Shown: positions 1-9,912, numbered from the stretch's first letter. The stretch: 20,548 bases of DNA from Chara braunii (GCA_003427395.1 BFEA01000262.1:1506136-1526683); one strand, 5' to 3'. Notes: generated by a model from the sequence alone, not told the origin. Numbers and translations are program-made.

Positions 1-109
<109 letters not shown>

Positions 110-291
110 GTCCGGACAAGTTCGATCCTATTTCTTTTCTTTTCTTTTAATAACCAAACAAATGCGATTCAATTTTAAAAGGGGCTCAAGGCCGGGGACC
201 TCAGAATTCAACCCGGATGCTGAGAACCTTACTCAGTACATGCCAGCTACGGTCCCCCTTGGACCAAGATTCTACCATTTAACTGCTTTAA

Positions 292-441
292 ACCACCAGT
301 ACATGCCAGCTTTCGGCCGCGGGCCCGTTTCGGAGGTGGGCGGCCACCGCCGATTGATTTTATCCAAGGTGCTCGGCCTCCTCAATTCTCGGAGAGGCTC
401 AAAACGTGTTCTCCAGTTGCCTTGGGCCATACACTGGTGGT
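292..441. mobile_element. 150-bp TIR element, ACCACCAGTAC family
   Basis: The left end reads ACCACCAGTAC after TTAA (288-291). The right end reads ACTGGTGGT followed by TGAA (442-445). The terminal match is imperfect but the arrangement repeats that of other family members in this window, and the length of 150 bp equals that of the copy at 16824-16973. The interior is GC-rich and noncoding. The open frame crossing it (162-479) has no recognisable domain. A nearby direct repeat, CAGTACATGCCAGCT, occurs at 236 and 299. Classification as a non-autonomous DNA transposon is inference. Confidence 0.45.
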
Positions 442-475
442 TGAACTCTAAACCAAAACATAACTTTGGTAACCG

Positions 476-812
476 GTGAGCCTAGCTGTGAGCCTAGCTC
501 AGTTGGGCCTAGCTGTGAGCCTAGCTCAGTTGGGCCTAGCTGTGAGCCTAACTCAGTTGAGCCTAGCTGTGAGCCTAGCTGTGAGCCTAGCTGTGAGCCT
601 AGCTGAGTTGAGCCTAGCTCAGTTGATCCTATCTCAGTTGAGCCTAGCTGTGAGCCTAGCTCAGTTGAGCCTAGCTGTGAGCCTAGCCTAGCTCGGTTGA
701 GCCTAGTTGTGAGCCTAGCCTAGCTCAGTTGAGCCTAGCTGTGAGCCTAGCTCAGTTGAGCCTACCTGTGAGCCTAGCTCAGTTGAGCCTACCTGTGAGC
801 CTACCTGCGAGC
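476..812. repeat. Minisatellite of SINE-head units (12 and 16 bp)
   Basis: This is an irregular alternation of two related units, GAGCCTAGCTGT (12 bp) and GAGCCTAGCTCAGTTG (16 bp), repeated for about 340 bp with point changes. The 16-bp unit is the 5' part of a tRNA-like sequence containing the A-box core. The array runs straight into the tRNA-like head of the SINE at 809-964. It has an open reading frame only because the unit contains no stop codons; it is not a gene. Confidence 0.92.
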
Positions 813-964
813 CCAGCTCAGTTGGTACACGCGTGAGCTGTTGAAATACAGACCAGTGTTCGAATCCAAATGATTGATGAGTAAAAAAAAACCTTAATAT
901 TTCTGAATTGCCTGGGGCCGGTCAGTTCAGTGATGATATCTCAAGGCCGTCTCCCTTTTAAAAG
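809..964 (+). mobile_element. tRNA-derived SINE, copy 1
   Basis: The head has a pol III A box (CAGCTCAGTTGG, 814-825) and a B box (TGTTCGAATCC, 857-867) at tRNA-like spacing. GCTC (816-819) and GAGC (835-838) can pair as a D stem. An A-run at 882-891 follows, then a body at 901-960 beginning TTCTGAATTGCCTGG. The same head-plus-body order recurs on the minus strand at 14400-14540 and 15365-15520, which defines a family. The anticodon and T stems pair poorly, so this is a SINE head and not a functional tRNA. Confidence 0.8.
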
Positions 965-1530
965 AGAGGGGGAAGGGGGGAGGGGGGGGGAGAGGGGGAG
1001 GAACATGTAGTGAATCAAAGGATCCCAGCCGTTGTCCTTGGCAGAAAAGCAGCTCCTATACCATCACACTACAGTATTGTCTACTTCTTCCGGGCAAAAA
1101 GAACGACTAGGAAAAAAAAAAAAAAAGAATGACCAAAGCAAAAAGGATAATAAAGAAAAAGATCAAGGAAATGAACAACCAGGAGTGGTTGATTGATTGA
1201 TTTAAAAATAAAAAAGATTAATTGATTGATTGGCGTATAGCCTACTTCTGTGGGGTGTGGGTGGGTGGTCCAACCCCAGCGCTCCCCCCCCCCCCCCCCC
1301 CCCCNGGCAATCCGATTTTTTTTTTTTTTTTTTTTTTTAAAGATAAAACACACGCATCCCAAGTTTTCAGTCCGTGTACTTACCCTTTTTTTTGTTGCTG
1401 TTGTTTTTCTGTGTTTCGTCTCTTTGTTTTTCTGTGTTTCGTCTCTTTGTTCTTTTGGTGGTCGGTTTCCTCTCTCTTTTTTTTTTTTAATAATCAAACA
1501 CACGCATCCCAAAGATGGAAATGGTTTTAA
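965..1530. repeat. Low-complexity stretch with homopolymers
   Basis: This stretch holds a purine/G-rich tract (965-1001), an A run (1112-1126), a C run of 21 (1284-1304) ended by an N, a T run of 23 (1316-1338), and a 22-bp tandem duplication beginning TGTGTTTCGTCTC (about 1410-1453). AACACACGCATCCCAA occurs twice (about 1348 and 1498), each time after a T run. No gene is seen. The single N in the C run marks unreliable sequence. Confidence 0.85.
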
Positions 1531-1639
1531 TGGTTCTTGGAGGAAGAGAGTTGCCTGCAGGTATCGCGGGGCTGGCAGTGGCAAGTCATCATCACCATCA
1601 CAAGGTATGCATGATGTTGCAGCTTTCCTGATTAGGAAA

Positions 1640-1668
1640 CCAGCCATCCTCTCGTGTGCTGAAAGGGG

Positions 1669-1706
<38 letters not shown>

Positions 1707-1835
1707 TAGAGAGGAGCCAGATCCCAGCCATCCTGTTGTGTGCTAAAAAATGAGGGAGGGATTGTGTGTGTGTGTGGAAGAGAGGAGCAGTTCCAGCAAG
1801 TGTGCGGACTCTTTTTCACTTTTCCAGCAATGGCA

Positions 1836-1892
<57 letters not shown>
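1640..1892. repeat. GT microsatellites in a local tandem duplication
   Basis: GT tracts lie at 1671-1705, 1764-1777 and 1840-1884; the last passes into GA. The first two sit in a duplicated block: CCAGCCATCCT, a GTGTGCT segment, a GT tract, then AGAGAGGAGC, at 1640-1715 and 1725-1790. No gene is seen. Confidence 0.9.
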
Positions 1893-1893
<1 letters not shown>

Positions 1894-1981
1894 TAGAGAG
1901 ATGTTTTTCTCTTTGTTTTTTCAGTTGTTATTGTTCGCTCTAGTTTATTACTTGAGACTGTGAGGTGATGATAGATATTAA

Positions 1982-3254
1982 ACCACCACTACCCCCGCCG
2001 ACCTAAAATGGACTTTCCTGGCCTTACGGACCGGGTTCTTAGGGGGGACGGCGACCGGCAGGCGAAGGTGGGTCCGGGCCCAAGAATAAGCGCGAACTTT
2101 GGCGATTTTTCGCGCTCAGAAAAATTGACAAAAAAATCTGAAAATTTGATATCCTGGGGCCTGGACCCACTAGCAAGGTATTCTACCACGCCGTTCAGGA
2201 TTTCGATCATGTGTGGCATCGAGTGACTCAGTACGGCCCGTCGAATACATCGGATCTCGACGGCCTGGTAGTTTCCGAGCGGGGACTGTAAAGATGCCCA
2301 CCTCCCGTCCAATGAGATGCNTNNNAAAAAAAAAAAAAAAAAAGTTGGACTAACTTGGACATGATAGCTCGTGGCTTTGCGTGGGCGGGAAGTCTGGATT
2401 TTATGGGCTCTAAAGGGGGGGGGGTTGATTTCCAGATTTCGTTTTTTTTTTTTTTTGCTCTGAGAAATAGAACTTGAAATGTGAAATTGAGATGCCGTGG
2501 TGGATCTGACAGGAACGCTTCCGCGTCTGTCGGAGGGCCTGTTAGAGGCATCATGAGATACATGGGGATGAATGTATCCCTATAGCCATTACTTGTTCAT
2601 CCTCGTGGCCGTGTTCGTGGACACATTTTATTGCCACCATACATCGCTATGAAGACTTATGTGAAGGAGATTGTACCAGCCCATGAATTCGGGTGCACAG
2701 CTGTTCTTCATACTTTTATGTGCTATTTCAATTCATTTTAAATCAGAAAACGATCCATTCATGCAAATAGAAAATCACTTTGTATTTTCCAAAAAGCCAT
2801 AAAAGTGCGTCACACATCGTAGAGTACTTCGCTAGTGGGTCCAGGCCCCTGTATATTAGGCCGTGATCTTTCTGGGAAAAATATCAAAAAAATGAGAAAA
2901 AAAAAGACCGTGAAGTAAATGCTGCGCCGTTTCGTCACATTTTCCATTTTTGCTACTCTACCACGAATGGGCCAACGGGAAAAGAAACCCAACTTTCGCG
3001 ATTTTTTGCGATCAGAAGGATGACCCGACAACTCTGAAAATTCGAGGGTTCGTAGATTTTGTCGTGATCTTTACAGGGAAAATATTAAAAAAATAAAAAA
3101 TAAAAAATTTGAACCGCAAAATAAATTGGGGGGGTTATTCGACGCATATTTGAAGTTTGCCACTCTGCCAGTTCCCCCCACTGTACTACTGGTAGCCCTC
3201 ATGGACCTGTGCTACCGGTTCCCCTTAATTTATGACGGCGGGGGTAGTGGTGGT
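1982..3254. mobile_element. 1.27-kb TIR element, ACCACCACTACC family
   Basis: A perfect inverted repeat of about 20 bp (ACCACCACTACCCCCGCCG) bounds the element at 1982-2000 and 3236-3254. The flanks are TTAA (1978-1981) and TTTA (3255-3258); read as 3 bp, TTA occurs on both sides. Inside there is a second inverted pair (around 2148-2190 and 2818-2860, sharing CTAGTGGGTCCAGGC or its complement). A direct repeat (around 2095-2150 and 2988-3045) is related to the R1 family. N bases occur at 2321 and 2323-2325. No transposase frame is visible, so the element is non-autonomous. Confidence 0.65.
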
Positions 3255-3258
3255 TTTA

Positions 3259-3400
3259 GCCTCGCTCCACTACACAACATTCTACATGTATATGGACTGC
3301 CTTACTGTCCAGTTACATTCGGATTTATCCAACATTGGGAATGTATTGAGATCATAAAACTTTCCAGATGCATTCAGGATGTTGTGTAGTGGACTGAGGC
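3259..3400. mobile_element. Hairpin (MITE-like) element
   Basis: TCCACTACACAACAT at 3266-3280 is perfectly complementary to 3379-3393, within imperfect arms of about 36 bp (3259-3294 and 3367-3400). The whole could fold into a hairpin of about 142 bp. It abuts the end of the 1.27-kb element at 3254, suggesting nested or serial insertion. No target duplication was found. Superfamily is unknown. Confidence 0.55.
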
Positions 3401-3627
3401 CGATTGTTACGGAGTTGATACAGATTTGAAGGAGCATGTACGAACAAGGTTCTTTTTGTAACTTATCCGGGTTCGTAGATGTGGTCAGGTGCATCCACCC
3501 CTGGCCGCAAAAGAGGTTAGATACATGCATTCAGGAAAGTCCTCATCTGAGTATGGCCTGAACAGCACATGTGCAGGAATACAGAGCACAAAGAACAAAG
3601 GTAAAGGTAGTGCACCCTCATTGTTTT

Positions 3628-3669
3628 CTTTCTTTTTTCTTTTTTCTTTTCTTTTTTCTTTTTTTGGGG
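3628..3669. repeat. Polypyrimidine tract and G run
   Basis: A TTTTCT-rich tract runs into GGGGGGG just left of the foldback element. Confidence 0.85.
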
Positions 3670-4050
3670 GGGTAAATTTTCGAAATGCCCCTGAAGTTTT
3701 GTCAAGTTTTGTCTAATTTGGGGCATGGCCCTCTGATGGCCAACTTACCTTGTAGTGCCCCTCTGACAACGAATGATGTTTCCACAAAACCCCTGGCGTT
3801 GTTTGGGCCTGAAACATGTTTCATATGCCCCTACCGATACCTTGTAGTGCCCCGTTGAGAACCAACATAAAAGTTTCCTAAATGCCCTTACCAGTACCGT
3901 TATTCTTTCCAGCATGCCCTGTCGCTGTTGTTGACACTTGCAGTCTTTCCCCTGGCCCCCGGAGAGGTGCTACCGGGGCATATCAGAAATTTCCAGCAGC
4001 GTGAGGCCAGCCGTGGGGTTGGAGACTTACCTGTTGGCTGGTGCATTGCT

Positions 4051-4125
<75 letters not shown>

Positions 4126-4496
4126 ATGCGCGCGCGTGCGCGCATGCATGCTCACCTTCGCACAGTAGGCCAACGAACTCCAACACAGTGATCCCCTACG
4201 CGGCAAACTCGAAGGCGGTGAAGTCGAATGCCAACTCTGACCAGCGAACGTGACGAGACTGACTGCTGCACCATTTTTCTGTGGCGGCGCGACAAAAACC
4301 GACCACTTCGAATTTGAATTCCTGCCGCCACTGCTGCAAGGGCGTCACGGAAAGATGCATGCCGCTTGTAAGGGCATTTCGAGGATGGACCGACAAAACA
4401 CCACCAGTGGTCCCAGGGGCACGACAGGGTAAGTCGGCCGTCAGAGGGGCATGCTGCAAATTAATCGAAACTTCAGGGGCATTTTGAAAATTTCCC
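3670..4496. mobile_element. 827-bp foldback element
   Basis: The left end (GGGTAAATTTTCGAAATGCC) and the right end (complement GGGAAATTTTCAAAATGCC) are inverted copies. The similarity continues inwards for about 90 bp on each side (3670-3760 against 4405-4496), including CCTGAAGTTT, GCATG.CCCTCTGA and ACTTACC segments. The arms carry multiple direct subrepeats of the TGCCCCT type. The interior holds a CT/CA microsatellite. T-rich tracts flank both ends, so a target duplication cannot be read. No transposase frame is present. Long arms with internal subrepeats resemble foldback elements. Confidence 0.65.
4055..4148. repeat. CT/CA microsatellite with alternating GC tail
   Basis: (CT)n from 4055 to 4100 joins (CA)n to 4126, followed by an alternating purine-pyrimidine stretch (ATGCGCGCGCGTGCGCGCAT). 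Such alternation favours Z-DNA in general; no function is implied. Confidence 0.95.
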
Positions 4497-5250
4497 TTTT
4501 TTTTTTTTTTTCTTTGTCCTTTTTTTTTTCTTTTTTTCTTTTTCCTTTTCCTTTGAGCTCTGGGCTAGAAAGTCGAAAACTTGGATTTGGGCTAAAAAGT
4601 ATTGGTCTTCAAAAAAAAAAGAAGTATTTGACCGGATGAATGAAAGTGCACCGTCGTTTCTTCTTTTAGTTTTCCCTTTTCTTTCCTTCTTTCTTTTTTT
4701 CCTGAAATTTTCACTAGAATGTTTTTTATTTTATTTTATTCTTCACTGGAATGTAAAAGAAATGGTTAACAAAAACTGGGTTAAAAAAAAGGGTTTTTTT
4801 CTGGACTAATATTGCGCTCTTGTTTTGTTTCCGAAATATTTGTGAGAAGTGGAAGTATCCACTAGACTGAAAGGATACAGACAAAAGGCCTCTCCTCCAC
4901 CATACAACATTGTAAATCCATGTTGATTGTTTCGTGATCCAGATATGTTCCGACATTTGAGTGTATCGGGGCCCAATATCAGACCCAGATACGTTTGGAA
5001 CATCTAGGAGACTGGAAGGATACAGAGAAAAGTTATCATTCTCTGTGAAAGGTTGTTTATGTACCATCCCAAGTACACAGACCTTTGCTTGATGACTGTC
5101 ATAACGAGGATGCGGTGATCCTTATGACGATGGCATTCGAACACCTGAGCTGAGCTGCTTTGTGTTCCTGTGATGATGGTTGACTTTGCCATGCCGGATG
5201 CAGGCTGCCGCCTGTTGCCGTTTTTGTTGTTGTTTGAAGAACTATTTGGT
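4497..5250. other. No gene seen; polypyrimidine and local repeats
   Basis: A T/C-rich tract (4497-4552) is followed by AT-rich DNA. GACTGAAAGGATACAGA (about 4864) recurs with one change at about 5010. Frames on the minus strand (4726-5067, 5004-5192) show no domain or composition bias and are not called. Confidence 0.6.
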
Positions 5251-5500
5251 TTGGAGTCGTTGATTACAACAAGTAGGATCGTACTGTCGTTGATGTGCTT
5301 TGTGATTACAACGAGTAGGATCGTACTTGGAGTCGTTGATTACAACGAGTAGGATAGTACTTGGAGTCGTTGATTACAACGAGTAGGATCGTACTTGGAG
5401 TTGTTGATTACAACGAGTAGGATCGTACTCGGAGTCGTTGATTACAACGAGTAGGATCGCACTTGGAGTCGTTGATTACAACGAGTAGGATCGTACTTGG
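5251..5500. repeat. 34-bp minisatellite
   Basis: Seven copies of a unit containing GATTACAACGAGTAGGATCG and then TACTTGGAGTCGTT, with a period of 34 bp. The last five or six are nearly identical; the first two are separated by a divergent spacer around 5290-5302. The array ends exactly where the palindrome at 5498 starts. Confidence 0.95.
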
Positions 5501-5663
5501 AGGGCCCACAAGAGGGTTTTTGCTTGATGGCTATAAGATGGGCTTGGTGGAGGAAGCTGTTTATTGGCTGTGCTTCGCGGCTTGCGACCCCTGATGATTT
5601 CCGACTCTACCATGTTTTTCTTCCTTCTGGAGCCAAAGCAAAAACCCTCTTGTGGGCCCTCCA
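5498..5663. mobile_element. 166-bp element with 28-bp perfect inverted ends
   Basis: The arms 5498-5525 and 5636-5663 are perfect inverted complements beginning TGGAGGGCCCACAAGAGGG. The 110-bp middle is unrelated to the arms. No target duplication is seen, and the left end lies at the edge of the 34-bp minisatellite. It could be a MITE or a locally made inverted duplication. Confidence 0.55.
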
Positions 5664-5798
5664 GGCAGCGCACGTACCATATTGGCTGCGCTTCACGGCT
5701 TGTGACCCCTGACGATTTTCGACTCTACCACGTTTTTCTTCCTTCTGGAGCCAAAGCAAAAACACTCTTGTGGGCCGTCCAGGCAGCGCACATACCAG
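5563..5798. repeat. 118-bp tandem duplication
   Basis: Two adjacent copies (5563-5680 and 5681-5798) begin ATTGGCTG and match through the end of the palindrome's right arm and on to GCAGCGCAC. They are more than 90% identical by eye. The second copy therefore carries a third, slightly mutated version of the palindrome arm (about 5754-5781). Confidence 0.9.
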
Positions 5799-6640
5799 GC
5801 CTCAAAGAGCAGGAACCAGGCCAATGCTTTCGCACCTCAGTCTCAGTAGAGACCGAGAAAGCTGCCTTCACTTTTTGGTGTTCTTAGTGCATTTCTTAGA
5901 GTGATCATCGGTTCCATTGCCGCCTTGTTGTCATGACGGTGATCCTCGTGGTTGTAGTTGTCAGTGCGACTCTTCGATAGTCATCCTTAGTTCTAGATCA
6001 TTGTGGGTCACTTGTTTGCTAGTGTTTTAGTGTTGGCTGGCTGGTCTAGTCTGTGTGCCAGGTTCGACCCAGGCCCTTGGGAGACCATCAAAATGTGATG
6101 TTGTAGATTGAGAAGGGCGGTCAGGGCCCATTAGTGGAATTGCATGTTGGCACTCACCTGAAAGGTCATGCCGTGTTAGCCGGACTCTCTTGTGAAATTG
6201 AGTTTTATATATATTATCCAATGCCGGAAATGGGGGAACAGGCAAGCCATAACCCATATCTAGATGGGCCCACAAGTCTGAATGCCTCAATTGAGGGCGT
6301 ACTCTCATTGCCCCGGATGAGTCAACAGATCGCCAAAATTTGGGTGCTGTGTAACCTCACCGCCCGTTGTTTCCTAAAAGTAACTGCGAACTCGCTGTTT
6401 TGTATGTAGTGGTTCACCAGCCTCGGTGGAGGACAGAAATAGCCTGCTTATGCTTTTAATCGCCAGGACACGGCCCCTGCCAATGTCGAAAAACTCATGG
6501 CTCACTCCTCAAATTTCAGAGGCTCTTGCCGGACCACAATGGCTGGCGGTGCCAGCCAGAGAAGAAACAAAGTACACCGCTGGCGGTTCAACAATAGGCT
6601 TGGCCCGCAGCGTGAGTCCGCCAGGCCCGGGAGTACTTGA
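5799..6640. other. No supported gene
   Basis: Unique-looking DNA. Open frames here (for example 6134-6409 and 6426-6833 on plus, 6027-6308 on minus) have no recognisable domain and no coding-like codon usage. Confidence 0.6.
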
Positions 6641-6807
6641 ACCGCTAGTACACGTCCCCAGCCTTGCAGAAAGTTTTTATCGCCACAAGCAAAACTCAGA
6701 GGCGCCGCATGGCCAGGCCCGCCGTTGGAAAAAAAATATCGGCGGCCTCCTAAGTGGTGTGGGTTTCATGCTGACACCTGCCGGCGGATGTGTGGTGTAC
6801 TGGTGGT
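6641..6807. mobile_element. 167-bp TIR element, ACCACCAGTAC family
   Basis: The left end ACCGCTAGTACAC (6641-6653) and the right end GTGTACTGGTGGT (6795-6807) match at 11 of 13 positions as an inverted repeat. The flanks are TTGA and TTAA. The interior is noncoding and contains an A run. Confidence 0.5.
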
Positions 6808-7016
6808 TTAAGGCCATCATTGAACTGGACTAAATAAGCTGGGGGCTTGTACTAGGCTCGGCTATGGAAGGTTTTCTTGGGCAGAAGTGAGGTTCTTCAA
6901 AATAGCCTCTTGGATGCAGCGGTGGTTGAGAAGAGAAGCTAGCCTACCTGCTTGTCTACATGCAGATTGTGTCCTCGTGCACCAGTGCATCCAGGTACAT
7001 GATGACTGGGCTACTG
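6808..7016. other. No supported feature
   Basis: I see no gene or repeat here beyond short unremarkable frames. Confidence 0.5.
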
Positions 7017-7123
7017 TCTTTACCCGAATACAGAGTACAGTCATTATTGCTGTATTTAGACTGAAAGATAGCCCAAATACAGCTGTGCGGCTATAGTGAC
7101 CATATGTTGTATTCGGGTGAAGA
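7017..7123. mobile_element. MITE of the CTTCACCCGAATA family, copy 1
   Basis: TCTTTACCCGAATACA (7017-7032) and the complement of 7108-7123 differ at one position. Pairing extends imperfectly inward, with GTATTT facing AAATAC. The element is about 107 bp and related in arms and spacer (AGACTGAAA) to the copy at 10015-10128. The superfamily is not assignable from the termini alone. Confidence 0.65.
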
Positions 7124-7472
7124 TGGTAATTCTGCATTTCCCAACTTGAGCAGACTTTTTACTTCCTTTGCCTTGGAAAGGGAGAGGGGGGGGGAGGGTC
7201 GGGGGTGGAGTGAGTGTAGGCTGAAAGATAGCCCAAATACAGCTGTAGTGACCATACATTTATTTGGGTGAAGACAGTAGTTTCTGCATTTCCCAATTTG
7301 AGCAGGTTTTTTACTTCCCTTGTGTCGGGGGAGGGAGGGGGGAGAGTGGAGTGAGTGTAGGCTGAAAGACAGCCCAAATACAGCGATAGTGACCGTACGT
7401 TGTATTTGGGCGACGACAGTAGTTTCTGCATTTCCCAACTTGAACAGGCTTTTTACTCTCCTTGCCTTGGAA

Positions 7473-7508
<36 letters not shown>

Positions 7509-7520
7509 GTGGAGTGAGTG
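7061..7520. repeat. MITE-derived triplicated repeat with long G run
   Basis: Three consecutive units start CTGAAAGATAGCCC at 7061, 7221 and 7362 (periods about 160 and 141 bp). Each contains the right half of the MITE at 7017-7123, then TTTCTGCATTTCCCAA, a TTTTTAC segment, a G-rich tract and GTGGAGTGAGTG. The third unit's G tract is an uninterrupted run of 35 G (7473-7507). Frames on the minus strand here are repeat artefacts. Confidence 0.88.
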
Positions 7521-7883
7521 GGAATTCTGAGTAAATTTTGTGAGGTGTTCTCATCAAATCCTCAAGCCTGCTCAAGTGGAGTGAGTGAGTATGCAGACCG
7601 GCAGTGAAAAAAGAGAGGCAACAAGTACGCGAAGAAGAAATGAATAGTCTAGCATTCAGGAGCAGGCTGAATGGCTTGCCCTTCTGCTTGGAAACTAGGT
7701 GCAGGTGTGTGGGTGCGGTTGTGCCCCATGCATCAGAGGGCAGTATGTGCTAGCCAACCACTTATAATCTCCTGAACATGTTGTTAAACCCCTGTGTGGA
7801 GAGGTCGTTCATTTCCTGAGTAGGATTTGAACTCCTTTCCTATGCACACAATAGAAATCCCCCATCGCAAGATGGCGAAATGA
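7521..7883. other. No supported gene
   Basis: Nothing recognisable. A B-box-like GAGTTCAAATCC is present on the minus strand near 7820, but no A box lies at tRNA distance. Confidence 0.5.
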
Positions 7884-8132
7884 AGAGGCGGAGACTGTGT
7901 AGTTCTGGACGGTAGTGATTGCCCGTTGATGGCCTTCAGTGTCATCGGGCTACGGTCCTCAGTGTCAGCTATTGTGAATCGGACAGTGCACGAGCACTTT
8001 GCTCAGACACTGGTGGTGGGGCTGCCAAACAATACTGGGGCCCCTCCAGACTTTTTTGGTCGCACCATGAACTGCCATGTGGAAACAGCGCTGCCTGCTG
8101 GGCTTGTGTGGTTTGGCATGGAGGATGTGTAA
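7884..8132 (+). pseudogene. Unrecognised short frame, weakly acyltransferase-like
   Basis: A frame open from 7884 to the TAA at 8130-8132 gives about 82 residues. The stretch LVVGLPNNTGAPPDFFGR followed by MNCHVETALPAG loosely resembles the region of BAHD acyltransferases in which a substrate-loop motif precedes a PP.gYFGN-type segment and a conserved Ala-Gly. The HxxxD and DFGWG motifs of that family are absent, no flanking exon is identifiable, and there is no clear start (an ATG lies at 7929). It is either a broken exon fragment or a chance frame. The family suggestion is a guess from shape, not a database match. Confidence 0.15.
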
Positions 8133-8929
8133 CGCTTGAGCCCATACATGTGTGTCGATTATTTAGGCTCTTGCATTGCCTCTCAAAGTTGGCTGCGTTC
8201 GCTGTGCCACATTCAAGAGAGGAAAGCATATTCGAAAGTTGGCCCTTATGGGCTCTATGTCTGCAAATGTAGCATAATACATGTTGTAACCCAGACTATA
8301 CGTCACCAGAGTTTATAGCCTCCAAATGTGATTGAGCCAGACCAGGTGATTGTGTGAGGTCTGCCGACCTTGGGTGGAGGTTGAAGACGTCTTGGCCCTG
8401 TTCAGCTCAGTGCTCACTTACTCTTCTCGTCTCTTGCAAAGGACGTTCACCTCCTAACCTGAATGAGGAGGATTTCAAGCTGTGCCAAATGTACAGTTTT
8501 TTCACCTGCTGATGGTGATGAGCCGGCGTGACACTCGCCAGAGAGGTTACAACTTAAAACAGAAAGGTTGTGACCTTGAGGGGAGGAAAGGGGGGCAAAT
8601 GACACAGGTAGATCATGGTTGGGACATTCTGATGGGGAAAATGTACCTGCCTTTCAGGTAAAGCAAGGTGTATGGCTTGGACCTGGCTGTCTTTCTAGGG
8701 TAAGTGCATTTCAAATCGCGTATTTCTGTCATTATGTATAAACCAGTGGCCTAAATAAGTGACATGCCCATCTAAAAATTCAAGGCCGTTTCTCCGTGTA
8801 GCAAAATACCACATGCCCCCAAAATGGAGGGCCGGTATGCCCTCCTGTGTTGCTTTGGGTTGCACTGTAAGGCATCCCCACTCTCCTCCCAAAATCAATT
8901 TGTATAGTGCTCTCCGTTCTGTGCCATTG

Positions 8930-8933
<4 letters not shown>
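8133..8933. other. No supported gene
   Basis: No domain-bearing frame, repeat or RNA gene is recognised here. The 8759-9262 frame is open mainly because it crosses the GA tract. Confidence 0.55.

Positions 8934-9014
<81 letters not shown>
8934..9014. repeat. (GA)40 microsatellite
   Basis: An uninterrupted GA tract of about 81 bases. Confidence 0.98.
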
Positions 9015-9019
<5 letters not shown>

Positions 9020-9768
9020 GTTTCTCTCGCTCGTGCCCCTCCCCCCCGCTCCCTGTTCTTCATCCGCCCTGTGGGAATCTTTTTGTCCCTGAGTAGTTAT
9101 TGTAACAAGTCATGGAGTAGCATTTGGCAAATGAAGAAATTCATTGAGGTTGGGTTTTTGACACAATCCTCTCCTCGAGGCACAGTTGTGAACTCCCCAG
9201 GTAGAACACCTGTGGATATGTCTGCTAGTTATTTTGTGAGAGATGTGCGATGGGGCCTCTGAGCTAGCCCAGGTGTCCTCAGATTAAAAATGCAGAAACG
9301 TGTGCAAGTCCATGTTTTTCACCTGCATGGGCTGCGGCCCATGTGCATTCGGATAGGATTAATTTGTCCATTTATTCTCCACCCTTCTTCTAGTTTCTCC
9401 TTGGTCGTTCCTTTTTGCATTTTGTGGACTTGTCAGCCTGAGCCCGACCCTGTTTGCGCTTTTCTTTGTTTTTTTGAGGGGGGTTGTTTTCCAAATCGAT
9501 CCCTGTGTCCCACTTGCCTTTTGGAGTGATCCTTCCATTTGTGTAGTGAAGGGGGGGAAATCCCTGTTCTTCTAGTTGCCAGTGTGAACTTCAGGTGAAC
9601 AGATGAAGAGCCCTTGGGACTTCGAAGGTGTGCTCAGTGCACGGCAACATGTTGTCATGTACAATTTAATTGCGAGTAGCTCCAATTTGTGTTGCCTTTT
9701 GGCTTTTACTTCCCCAATGCAGCGTGCCACCTTTGGGGAATTGAAAACTTCATTGCCGCGTAGGGTGT
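9015..9768. other. No supported gene
   Basis: Unassigned DNA. Frames at 9290-9529 (plus) and 9572-10159 (minus) lack recognisable domains; the latter runs through two hairpin elements, which argues against it being a gene. Confidence 0.55.
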
Positions 9769-9912
9769 CGTGGCACAGCTCACAAAACGAAAAACGAAAC
9801 GAGTGCATTGTCCATCTTCCCACAGAAAATGGACAGGTTCCTCGGTTTGCTATAAATAGTAGTTCCTGGGCAGATGCACTCGTTTCGTTTTCGTTTCGTT
9901 TCGTGTGCCGTG
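9769..9912. mobile_element. 144-bp hairpin element with ACGAAAC-rich arms
   Basis: The arms 9769-9808 and 9874-9912 are imperfect inverted copies. The inner 15 bp (ACGAAACGAGTGCAT, 9794-9808, against 9874-9888) is perfect. The arms are built from ACGAAA-type subrepeats. The 65-bp loop includes a TATAAATA string at about 9851. No target duplication was found. Confidence 0.6.

Noticed and set aside
476-691. 71-residue Leu/Ser/Val-rich frame in the minisatellite
   Set aside because: The repeat unit has no stop codon in this frame, so it stays open by itself; the sequence is explained as SINE-head repeats.
1081-1753. Overlapping 167- and 216-residue frames on both strands
   Set aside because: Both are built from homopolymers and GT microsatellite (poly-Pro, poly-Phe, His-Thr and Val-Cys runs) and cross an N.
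5251-5500. CRISPR-like array (34-bp direct repeats)
   Set aside because: Units are contiguous with no unique spacers; the setting is eukaryotic.
7091-7438. Minus-strand frames with repeated peptides (YLGYLSAYTHSTP type)
   Set aside because: The peptide repeats follow from the triplicated DNA; there is no domain, and G runs interrupt.
7811-7830. B-box-like GAGTTCAAATCC on the minus strand
   Set aside because: No A box at tRNA distance and no SINE body beside it.
8695-9262. Frames of 122 and 167 residues rich in Arg-Glu or Ser-Leu
   Set aside because: They are translations of the (GA)40 tract with unrelated flanks.
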